A stretch of 64,000 nucleotides of DNA. It comes from Crocodylus rhombifer (Eukaryota; Chordata; Crocodylia; Crocodylidae). The stretch lies in contig JAVSML010025185.1 in NCBI GenBank assembly GCA_038503035.1, positions 299,842 through 363,841 on the forward strand. Direction: 5' to 3'. The translations under genes and the position numbers were made by a program. Positions 55,201 to 64,000 of this stretch are shown one piece after another. Numbering within the stretch: position 1 is the stretch's first letter; each line of letters begins with the position of its first letter. The notes beneath the pieces were generated by a model. That model was not told where the DNA came from and ran no database searches. It saw only the letters and a list, made by a program, of their open reading frames with translations.

Positions 55201-58200
55201 AGATCTGTGATGTCTAACTGAGCTCCATTCAATCCTGGCACAGCTTCTATTTATATACACGAAACTGAAAGGGAAACTCATAAAATGAACTAAAAACTTC
55301 ACTATAATACAGACAAAAGGATTCTGAAACCAAAATTTTGATGAGTCTGGCAATCTTGATAGAACAGATACTGAAATATAGTCTGTGATATAGTATTTAA
55401 TACAGTATAGGGATTATGCAGAGGGGGCACTCTTGCTTTTATAGGATCCATTTGTTCTCAGATACAAGAGGTATGGACTTTAAGTGTGTTTTAAACCGTG
55501 CTTCAAAACATAAATGCATGGTGAGATGTATGTAGCTTTGTGAATGAAAAATGCCATTGCATGGAAAATGTTATGAGGATACAAGTGAAGCGTTTATTCT
55601 AAGACATTATTCTAAGCATTTATTCTAGGAAATTAGTAATAAAAGGAATGAATAACATGTCAGTGTGATTTCTGAGGTATATAGACTTGTGCATGCTTTT
55701 CAGTGTTTTATAAGTCTGGGCCCTCTTTGGTTTGAATCCTGCTCATGGTCTTACTAGTAGTAACTAAAAACTGTTGTTGTATGATGTCTGTTTGGAAAAT
55801 CACAGTGAAATGAGCCTGTAGTTTTACTTCAATTCCTGATGCATAGAATAAACACCATAAAAAACATCCCCAAAGATACTTACTCTAGGCGCAAAGAATT
55901 AGAAGTGGCCCAAGACTGAATTGCCCCCTGCTCTTAGTGATACTATCATTGGCAATAATCTAAGTGGTGCAATCTGTGGTAGTTAAGATATACTAGTTGG
56001 CTATATTACCTAACTTTTCTATGAACCTCCAACCTTAAATACCTCTTTTAGGGAATCATTTTTTGGGCCCAGCAACAGTTAGTATAGTGCATCCCAGCAT
56101 ATGATTCCAATTAATATTTGTATATAATTTATTTCTCTTTCAAATTCTAATAGTTTGCGGTTAATATTTTTCATATGATCTCCACTGAAGCAAATCAAGT
56201 AAGTCAGGAATTACCAGGCAAATAAATTTTGATGCTTCATGGTTTTGGGTTTTACCAAGAAATGAAAGCTTGTAGGATTTCTTATACAATCATTTGCTGA
56301 AAAATACTTTATATATTGCCAAATAATATAATGCTTTGAAAGTGTTTCCATCTAGTAGAACTGTTTGTTGTGTGACAGTTAACTGCACAGATTAAATGTA
56401 ACCATGTAATATAATTTGTATGCACACAATATGTCGATATACTTCAGAAATACATAAATGTAAATTTCAGCAAAACAACCGTTCTGGTTTTTCATCTTCC
56501 TTTTCTTTGATTCATACAGCCCACACTATGGTTTTCTCAGGCTTGATGTAATTTTGCCTGGGAATGAAATCAAAAGCTAAATTAAAAGAGTAGTCGAGAC
56601 AGACTGCATTTTCAGTTTGCTTTCATTGTTATTTAATGACCTAAATAGCTTCTCCCTTTTTAATATTGTTTTCTCTGGTTTCTGCTGTAAAGGAATAGGA
56701 AGCAGTGGCAGGCATTTACTTAAAAGCTCTGGCATTATCTACAAAGCAAACACACACAAAACACACTCACACTTCATACAGTGGAAATGTGACTTCTTGC
56801 TCTGCCATAGCTATAGGACCAGCATTTAGAACGCAAAGCCTAAACCTGATAGGAAAAATCTAATAAAATGTTTGTTTCTTGAAGTCTGAATATTCTCAAC
56901 AGCAGTCAGCTATTGAAATCCCATGTAGAGTCTAAAGCCAAAACTGTACAAATACTTTCTTAGCCTGAATTAAATCCTTAGAGTGTGACGTTGAAGAAGT
57001 ATGTTGTCAGCCATGCAGCATCCTCAGAAACATGCATTATCCATACTAAATGGAGTACTCATAAAGTACTCTCTGTTTCTCTCCTGAAAATAAGTGGAAG
57101 GTTTTTCTGGTGTGGCTCTTGCTAGAGGATAGAGTAATTTAAAATAGCATGCAAGGCAAAATGTAAAATGAGAGATTTAAAGAGAATTACAAAACTAGCT
57201 TTTAATAATTTAGCCTTTTTTATGTAAGTCTATGCAGAAACTGAAACATTGATCTCTAGTTTGCTGTCCTAATGAACAGCCCAATGTAACATTTTTAGGT
57301 GGTTTTATAAAGTCTTTCTGTTTCTTTCATTAGAGAACCTCTAAAACGTACTGGAAATGCTTACAGAGAAAGGCCTCATTTAACTGACCATTTCACAAAA
57401 TTTATGGCAGCAGGGCCACATGTCCTATTTCCACTGATTAGGGAAGGTTTATGGAGATAGAACCAAAGGAAAATGGAACCAGCTGAGCTCTGTTCATAAA
57501 TAGTGTCAGCTTTGACAGGGTTTACAAAAGTGTTTATTAAATACAAGACCTTTTTCATACTGATTGCTATATTCTATCTCAGGCACTATGGCACAGTCAC
57601 CATATTTCTACACACACAACTGTTGAAGTGTTGGACTTCTATTCTGTATGATATCCTTCTGTTCCCTCTTGTAATGCTGAAAAAAAAATCCTAAAAACAA
57701 AAAAACTCTTTAGCTGAGTAATTTGTTCTATGATGGAAGTGTCTTACTAAAACTATGATCCAGCTGCATGGAAGAGGCGAAGAAGAACTGAAAGCCTGAG
57801 AGATACCATAACTATTTCAAAATGTGCCCCTTTTAAGTGTTTTATAATGAAGCTATATTTCCATATTTATCTGAAGCCAGACAAACAAAGCAAAACCTAC
57901 CATGAAGCTGTTCAGATGGAGCTAATGATGTTCTCTTGGCCTTTTGTGCAGACGACATATCACATTGTATAGTGGAATATATACTGTGAAATGTGGGTTG
58001 TAAATAATCCATGCATAAAAAGTATTTAGGAATGATTCAAATATTTCTAGCAAATTGGGTAATTCTATTCTAAAATATTATTTATTTCAGATGATTTCTT
58101 GTCATGTTTATGATGCATCTTGCTGCAGTATATATTTTATTATGTCATTTTCACATCTTGTTACTGTATATTGATATACAATTTGAAGTTAACTACCATA

Positions 58201-58517
58201 AAATAGCAGGCTTTAAAATAAAGCATATTGTATCATACAACAACTAAGATGTTACAGAGAACATTTATTTCCTGATCAAGTGTCATCATCCCTGAAAAAA
58301 AATTACTTGTGTTTTCTGACTGCTCTATTTACCTTTGCTATGTCAGTAAACATGTTTTTGTTAGTTTTTCAGTAATCAAACAACAGGCTTTTAATGTTCA
58401 GTCAACTATAGCTTTCCGTTCCTATTGATGCAATTCATGGGACTAAAATAATACAACAGCTCTCCAATTTGATATGTTTGAAGGCATGTGTTTCTCAGCA
58501 GGTAGAAGACTCTTTAT
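55201..58517. other. AT-rich non-coding DNA, nothing recognised
   Basis: No coding or repeat signature was identified in 3.3 kb; the longest ORFs are about 60-85 codons without domain pattern. Confidence 0.6.
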
Positions 58518-58770
58518 ATCGGGGTGGGCAATTATTTTGGCTGGAGGTCACTTATGTTCTGGTGAGCTATTGAGGGCCACAAGGGTAGTGCCATCCCCTG
58601 GTTGCTATCTTGGTACTGGAAGTCCCACCCCTAATCCCTGATCTTTACCACTGGAAGTCCTTCCCCTTGTCCCCAGAGTACTCCGGGGGAGGGGGGCGCA
58701 GGGGTTGCCAACTCAAAACCAGGGAAAGAAAACCCAAAACCAAATCGTATACTAAAAAAAGAAACATCTA
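58518..58770. repeat. hAT-like terminus and associated repeat
   Basis: TCGGGGTGGGCAATTATTTTGG fits the hAT/Charlie-type terminus pattern CAGGGGTGGGCAA. Two phrases, TACTGGAAGTCCCACCCC and CACTGGAAGTCCTTCCCC, lie about 37 bases apart. The opposite terminus was not found, so boundaries are tentative. Confidence 0.35.
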
Positions 58771-58889
58771 CTATGAATTATTTTAATTTTATTTTTAGAA
58801 AATGCTCTCCTGATTTATGTGCATTTGCATAGTGTATCTAGAAGCAATTGCATAATTGCTCAAAATACAGTCTTACTCTTGTATATTGT

Positions 58890-59165
58890 GTGTGGGGGGG
58901 TAAGGGGTATGCGTTGGGGGCGTGATTGGGGAGTGTGTGTGTGTGGTGCACAGGGTGTGTGGGAGAGGGTAGGGTGGGTATGGAGGGATGTGGGTGGAGT
59001 GGGGGTATGTAAGAGGGGGTGTGTGTGGGTATGGTGGAGGATGGGAGTCTGGAAGTGTGGGGGGGCTATGGGAGGGTGTGGGTGTGTGGGGGGTTTATGG
59101 TGGAAGGGTGTTGGTGGCATGGAGGGGCGGTGGAGTGTGTGTGGGGGAGAGGTCCTCAGAGTCTG
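58890..59165 (+). repeat. G/T-rich low-complexity tract
   Basis: About 275 bases of GTGTG, GGGGG and GGGTATG-type units with almost no C on this strand. Overlapping long ORFs on both strands (Gly/Val/Trp-rich plus, Pro/His/Thr-rich minus) reflect composition only. Runs such as GTGTGGGGGGG suggest G-quadruplex potential. Confidence 0.8.
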
Positions 59166-59194
59166 TAGAGTGTGTGAGTCTTGGCCCCATAGCA

Positions 59195-59690
59195 CGCAAC
59201 TCCCTATGCTCCCACCCCAGTCCCCAGCTGCAGGTGGTGGCAGTGACTGGGGCCAGCCATGCCCGGCCCAATAGCATGCAGCTCCCATGTTCCCAACCCA
59301 GTCCCCGGCTGCAGATAGAGGCAGCATACAGAGCTGGCCCCATCCAGCTCCATAACACCTAGTTCCTACCCAAGTCTCTGGCTGTACATGGTGGTAGTGT
59401 GTGAGGGCAGCCCCACCCAGCCAGTAGAGCTCCCACCCAAGTCCCCAGCCTCACCTGTGGCAGAGTATGATGTCAGCCCCACCCAGACCCATAACATACA
59501 GATCCCCATCCTCCTGCCTGAGTCTCCAGCCACATATGGTGCCTGCAAGTGGGGCCAGTCATACCTGGCCCCATAGCATGTGGTTCCCACCCCGGTCCCT
59601 GGCAACATGTAGTGGCAACTTGCAGGGCCAGCCCTACACTGCACAGCTCCTGTGCTCTTGCCCAAGTCCCTGGCTGCACACGGCTCTGGA
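59195..59690. repeat. Minisatellite, about seven units of ~74 bases
   Basis: The core C-C-C-(A)-A-G-T-C-C-C-(C)-x-G-C-T-G-C-A-x-x-T-G-G recurs at about 59215, 59297, 59369, 59436, 59517, 59590 and 59661 (spacings 82, 72, 67, 81, 73 and 71). The intervening phrase is GGCCCCATAGCA(C/T)G-like plus CAGCTCCCA. Units differ by 15-30 percent by eye, so it is an old array. The many overlapping ORFs here are by-products. Confidence 0.7.
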
Positions 59691-62540
59691 TGGCCAAGCT
59701 TCTGTTTCTGGTGGTACATGCTGCTGCCATGTGTGCCAGGCTGCTTTTTCCCGAAGCAGGTTTTGTTTTGTTTTTTGACACTGAGATGTTTTTGTGCCAT
59801 GCTGCAAATTAGCAGTATGATGAATTGGTGCACGTGCACTGTGTTCAGTTTGCAGTGCCTCAACTTTGAGGTGCCACAAACTGCATATGTTTGATCTTCT
59901 GGGCATGCCTGTGGTGTCTTTTACCTGCTAGCTATACAGTGGCTGAGCTATGGCCCCTTTACCTCTCTGTCCATCTGCTTGCACCAAAGAGAATTCACGC
60001 TTGGCTATATAAAAGGGATATAGTACTCTGGGCTATACCTCCTTAGAAGTACCTGTGTTCAATGGACCTAAATCAGAGACAGAGGGTGATATAACCTGGG
60101 CCCCACCAACATGGAGAATAGAGATATTTACTATGGGTATAGGTCACTACTGAGTTGGAGCAATAAGGAGCAGGAAGAGGATTTTGGCTCTCTATACGAC
60201 TGTTTCTTTCCTTGGCTGTACCTTGAGTAGTGAATTTACTTCAGGCTTTGTCTTTGTGACAAAGCCTAGCCCTAAGTATTCATTAAGTGCAGTGAAGACG
60301 AAAAATACTGTTAAAGCACTAGGAATGAGGAGAGGGATAAAAATGAACATTTTTACCTGTTAAAACATTCATTATAATTCTATCTTCTTTTTTTGTGTTG
60401 GAACATTTTGTTCTGACTTTTGAAAAAATTTTGTAAGATTCCTCAGGCTCTATTTTCTTTTATAAAAATAAGAACATTATGATGCTACTCTGAGGTGAAA
60501 GAATGGTAAGTAGTTGTTGACCCTAAGCTTAATTCTTGGAAGCGAAGTAGGAAGAAGAGCGGGAGTTGTTGAATAGGCAGGATAGGAAAGAAACCGATTA
60601 AGTGGTTGGTGAGTGAATCCCCAGGTGTGTACTATTCATTTTTCAAAGCAAAAGAACTATTTTGGTCTTTCTGGGATGCTACATGTTTCAAATGCGTTCA
60701 AAACACAAAGAATAAAAGAGCCTAAAGGTTATATACAATTCTGCCTTTATCTGTTCAAAGGCAACAAATACTACAACAGCCAATCTGAGAATTCTAGTAC
60801 TTACCTAAGACAATGGCTCACATGGTAGACAAAGAAGTCAGTGAAGGGTTTGAGTAGATTTGCACCCAGATGTTCAAAGTGGGCTTGCACAAAAAGAGTT
60901 TCTGATCCTCTTTCCCCACAATCGCTCAATTCCAATGCTTTGGAGGTGGGGAGTGGGGGTGAAAAGACAGACAGACAAAGTGAAAATGAGAGTTTCATTT
61001 AAGTAGGAAAAAATAAAATAGAAGGTAGAAGAAAGAAAGCACTGATAATTTGAAGGGCTGAGCCAGACATTGGTGTGCAAAGCACAGCTTGATGTTTTCA
61101 TATTTTCCTCTTTTATTCCCCAGCTCAGAAGTGAAGGACAAATTCTGAGATGCTGTAAACTGTTATGGCTCCACAGGAGTCAATGGCACCAAGAACTCAA
61201 ATGAAGGATCAAATGCTCAAATTACTAAATGAAGAATCTGGTCCTGCAGAATTATAGAAGATACCTCACATTTTCTTTCAAACATTATTTGTGCCTATTT
61301 GGCTATAACCTTAAAGGAAAGAAAAGGGGCGGGGGGAACAGTTCAAAGCAATGAAATGCACATTCAGTGACACACAAAATTCACACAGTGTAACTACTGT
61401 GAAATTAAGTTAATTAAATATTTAATTTTTTACCTTCAGGTAATAGCCCTCTCTTACTTAATCACATCATTTGTAAAAACAGTGATCTGCTATAAAACCA
61501 GTGACCTTTCTAGCCAGAGGTCTCCAAAATGTGGAGTTCACCCATTAAAGGAGTGCAAAGGGCTTGTGGTAGGAGTCTGCTTTTCTCTCCTTAGTCTTGG
61601 CCTGCATTTTTAAAGGAACCAATGTTTTTCTGTCTTGGCAAAAAAAGAAACCTTCAAAATGCAAAACAAGTATAACTGCTGCAGAGACTTCTGCCTGAAT
61701 TTAAAGAGTCTAACATGATGGTTTTCAAGTCTGAATGGAATACATTCAATGAGTGCTAGCTCAGATGCCATTAATACTATGGCAGCACAGTTGGCTGCTC
61801 CATTGGTTACCAGAGAACACGTGAAAGAAGAGGAATTATCATATAATGATAATTATATGATTCATTACATTTTTTAAAGTGTGGAACATTGTGACTGACT
61901 AGATCGGAAGAGTGTAGAGATTTGTTACTTTTATTGTCCATGAAGAGACCTCGGATTTTCAACGTTTAGGCAATATTGTGGTAGTCCCTGATTGGCAAGA
62001 GTGAATTTGGCTTAGATAAAAAGTATGGGGGGAAAGAAGGCTTAATATTAGAGCTTGTTAGTCACTTGTTAGAAATTGTAAATCATTTTCCATCCCTTAC
62101 AAGTATTTCATATTTGCATGAAAAGCGTACCATTTCCAAAATGATTGTCATCTCCAGGTACTGAAAAGCACCTGATGTCTCATGGAAACTATTTCATTAG
62201 AACAGTTCTGTCCATTTTTATTTTCTGATTGTTTTCCTCCTCCATTTTTATCAGAAGGGACATTTATATGAAAACAGTATCTTTTTGTCATCTATTCCTG
62301 ATGCTTATTTCTCACTTGAAGTCACAATTATCTCCATATAAATCAATAAATTGTTCACTCACAGCCTGGTTCAAAGCTCGCAGAAGTCAACATTAATGTT
62401 TCCATTCACTTTTATAGGCATTCAGTGGAAGAGAATTTTATTTTGGAATGTGTGAACAGATTGTTAGCTAGAGTGTTTATTTGAATTATAGATGGTTACA
62501 GACATAGATGCTAATTCTCATGTGAAACTGAAGTGGCTCG
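59691..62540. other. Non-coding DNA, nothing recognised
   Basis: AT-rich, with short ORFs only; no known repeat termini were seen. Confidence 0.55.
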
Positions 62541-63330
62541 TTAGTAGGGATCCCACAAAAATTGGTGAAAAATGGAGATGTTCCTCTTTACCCAAGGAAA
62601 ACACAGATTTCTCATTTTAATGGAGAAAACCATGGATTGTGCAGTTTTGCAAAGAGCAGAGTTCCAGCCTGCAAGGGCATGGGAGGGAGTGGGAGGGAGG
62701 AGGGAGGTCAGGCAGGGAGCACCATGTGCATGTATATGCACATGACCTCCAGGCACACTGGAGAGCAGCTCCCATAGGTAAGTGTGTGTGTGTAGGGGGG
62801 GAGTGGAATTGAGGACCCCATAGGGAGGGAGTTGGGCAGGGCTGGGGCTGCTGCCCAGCCAGGCAGTGCATGGGGCTTGGGGCCCAGGGCTGCAATGCCT
62901 GGCCACAGGGCCCCAGTGAGGAGTGGGACAGGACCATGGGCAGCTTATCTGTGGAGCGGGGGTGGGTGAGGCTGGCTTCCCGCCACTGTGTGCACTCCCA
63001 GGGGGGCAGGGGAGACCTGTGCCATCCAGTTCTGTGCATGGGGTGGGCACAGGCTGCCCACTGCAAGCTCGGGCTCCTGCCCTGCTGTCTTCCTTCAGGG
63101 CCTCCACAGCCCAGCAGGTGCGACTCAGCGCTGCTTGCCACTGCAAACTCCGTACTGCCCTGGCGAGGCATCCCCTGTGTGCGTGGCTGCCACAAGGGTG
63201 GCAGTGCTGGGTTTTCCCCTTACTGCTCCTGCGCAGGCAGGGGAGGTATCACCAGGGCAGCACAGAGCTCACAGCAGTAATGAGCTTCCCTGCATGGCCC
63301 TGCTGTTCTCTGCAATGCTGGGTTGTACCT
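62541..63330. other. GC-rich block, possible non-autonomous element interior
   Basis: Composition changes abruptly near 62660 and back near 63300. The ORFs of 136-201 codons on both strands are Pro/Ser/Ala-rich low complexity with no domain and overlap each other, so none is called. The left flank TAGGGATCCCACAAAAATTGG and TTTCTCATTTTAATGGAGAA resemble the hAT MITE at 63633 (CAGGGATCC...TTTTCATTTTAA), raising the possibility that this is a longer relative with a GC-rich interior. Confidence 0.3.
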
Positions 63331-63624
63331 GAAAAGATTCATAATGGGAGACTTAAGAAGCTCAACTTAGTTTATTAAAGAGAAGGTTAATGGATAATGT
63401 AACAGGGTATTCTGGGCCTTTAAGCAGGGGAACAGATGGCCCTATTACATAAGCCTAGTTGCTGGAAGTTAGCTAATCACAAAATATCCCTCTAGTAGCT
63501 AAAAACTCAGAGATGAGAGAAGACAGTGGTGCTTTGGGTGAGGGAACAGTTTGTGGCCAGGAAGCTGACTTGAACCCAAGTAAGTTTGCTACTAAAAACT
63601 CCAGCACAAAGCATGCAGCAGGGA
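63331..63624. other. Non-coding DNA, nothing recognised
   Basis: Short unassigned stretch between the GC-rich block and the palindromic element. Confidence 0.5.
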
Positions 63625-63632
63625 CTGATGAC

Positions 63633-63843
63633 CAGGGATCCTGCTTTTCTCTGATTTCAAAAAAATCCCCAATTTTCATTTTAAAAAAAGTAATGCAAAA
63701 TCCACATTTTTCCATGTTTAAAATGAGACACCACCACATAGTGGCGTTTCATTTTAATTATGGGAAAATATGGATTTTGTGTTGCTTTTTTTTTTAATGA
63801 AAATTGGGGATTTTTTTTAAGTCAGAGAAAACCAGGATCCCTG
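63633..63843. mobile_element. Palindromic hAT MITE with 8-bp target duplication
   Basis: The left arm starts CAGGGATCCTGCTTTTCTCT and the reverse complement of the right end starts CAGGGATCCTGGTTTTCTCT. The arms stay alignable for about 100 bases through AAAAAAATCCCCAATTTTCA and on to AAAATGAGACACCACCA / AAAATGAAACGCCACTA, with only a few bases at the centre (near 63736). Flanks are CTGATGAC (63625-63632) and CTGATAAC (63844-63851), an 8-bp duplication with one mismatch, as expected for hAT transposons. It has no coding capacity and needs a transposase in trans. Its RNA would fold into a long hairpin. Confidence 0.85.
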
Positions 63844-63851
63844 CTGATAAC

Positions 63852-64000
63852 CAAGGAAGTAGGGCTGTGGCAGCGCTGATAGATGAAGCATCTGAAGTTC
63901 AACCTGGAGCAACTGGAGACAGCCCTCACTTGCCCTCCTGCCACAGATCACCATTATGTGGCAGGCCTCTCCCCCCAGTCATGCCAGTAGTCTGCTGGGC
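63852..64000. other. Non-coding DNA to window end
   Basis: Nothing recognised. Confidence 0.5.

Noticed and set aside
58819..59863. Long Gly/Trp-rich and Pro/His-rich ORFs on opposite strands (up to 165 codons)
   Set aside because: Products of the G/T-rich tract and the minisatellite; amino-acid repeats follow the DNA repeats.
62541..63195. Overlapping minus-strand ORFs of 192-201 codons and plus-strand ORFs of 114-151 codons
   Set aside because: They overlap on both strands in a GC-rich block, are Pro/Ser/Ala-rich low complexity and show no domain; low stop-codon density explains them.
1..64000. CRISPR array, operon or phage-like system
   Set aside because: Composition, CR1 LINEs and DNA transposons indicate animal nuclear DNA; no regularly spaced identical repeats with unique spacers and no prokaryotic gene packing were seen.

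Overview
This window looks like vertebrate nuclear DNA from a sauropsid, most likely a crocodilian (alligator or crocodile); a turtle is the main alternative. This is inferred from the repeats. There is no operon-like gene packing. At least ten CR1-type LINE copies are present, several with 3' ends built on the crocodilian/turtle pattern of a conserved 3' block followed by ATTCTATG-like tails. Small terminal-inverted-repeat (TIR) elements begin GGGTGCATCTACAC and fit the PIF/Harbinger-type MITEs of these genomes. I found no convincing host exon, tRNA, rRNA or other host RNA gene. The window reads as intergenic or intronic DNA, AT-rich, colonised by transposons.

Layout: 1-386 is an LTR-like, TATA-containing repeat on the minus strand whose relative lies at 28.8-29.6 kb on the plus strand. 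2.5-4.0 kb is a Harbinger-type MITE split by a CR1 (7-bp target duplication). 12.5-13.9 kb is another such MITE split by a 1.1-kb hAT-like element (exact 8-bp target duplication). 13.9-17.4 kb is a long CR1 (copy A1, minus). 18.7-22.9 kb is a nearly full-length CR1 (copy C1, plus) with remnants of both ORFs. 24.4-25.6 kb is a CR1 (F2, minus) with a 328-codon reverse transcriptase ORF. 26.4-26.7 kb is a (CA)n tract inside an inverted repeat. 33.8-42.3 kb is a dense nest: CR1 C2 interrupted by young CR1 D, then a MITE interrupted by CR1 A2, itself interrupted by CR1 B1. 46.8-48.7 kb is CR1 E (9-bp target duplication). 49.0-50.7 kb holds two short direct repeats and an element with ~120-bp inverted ends. 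51.6-54.7 kb is a decayed autonomous PIF/Harbinger transposon with a Myb/SANT-like ORF (minus) and a DDE transposase (plus) in divergent arrangement. 58.5-59.7 kb contains a hAT-like end, G/T-rich DNA and a seven-unit minisatellite. 63.63-63.84 kb is a nearly perfectly palindromic hAT MITE with an 8-bp target duplication.

How the parts work together: CR1 elements encode an ORF1 protein with an SGNH-hydrolase-like domain and an ORF2 protein with an APE-type endonuclease and a reverse transcriptase. Every copy here is 5' truncated or carries frameshifts or stops, and most have also changed the FADD core. Nesting gives a relative chronology: Harbinger MITEs are older than CR1-F, CR1-A and the hAT; CR1-A is older than CR1-B; CR1-C is older than CR1-D. 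The most interesting items are the Harbinger source-like element whose end resembles those of the nearby MITEs, the chimeric endonuclease ORF made by CR1 nesting, and a frameshift shared by both CR1-B copies.
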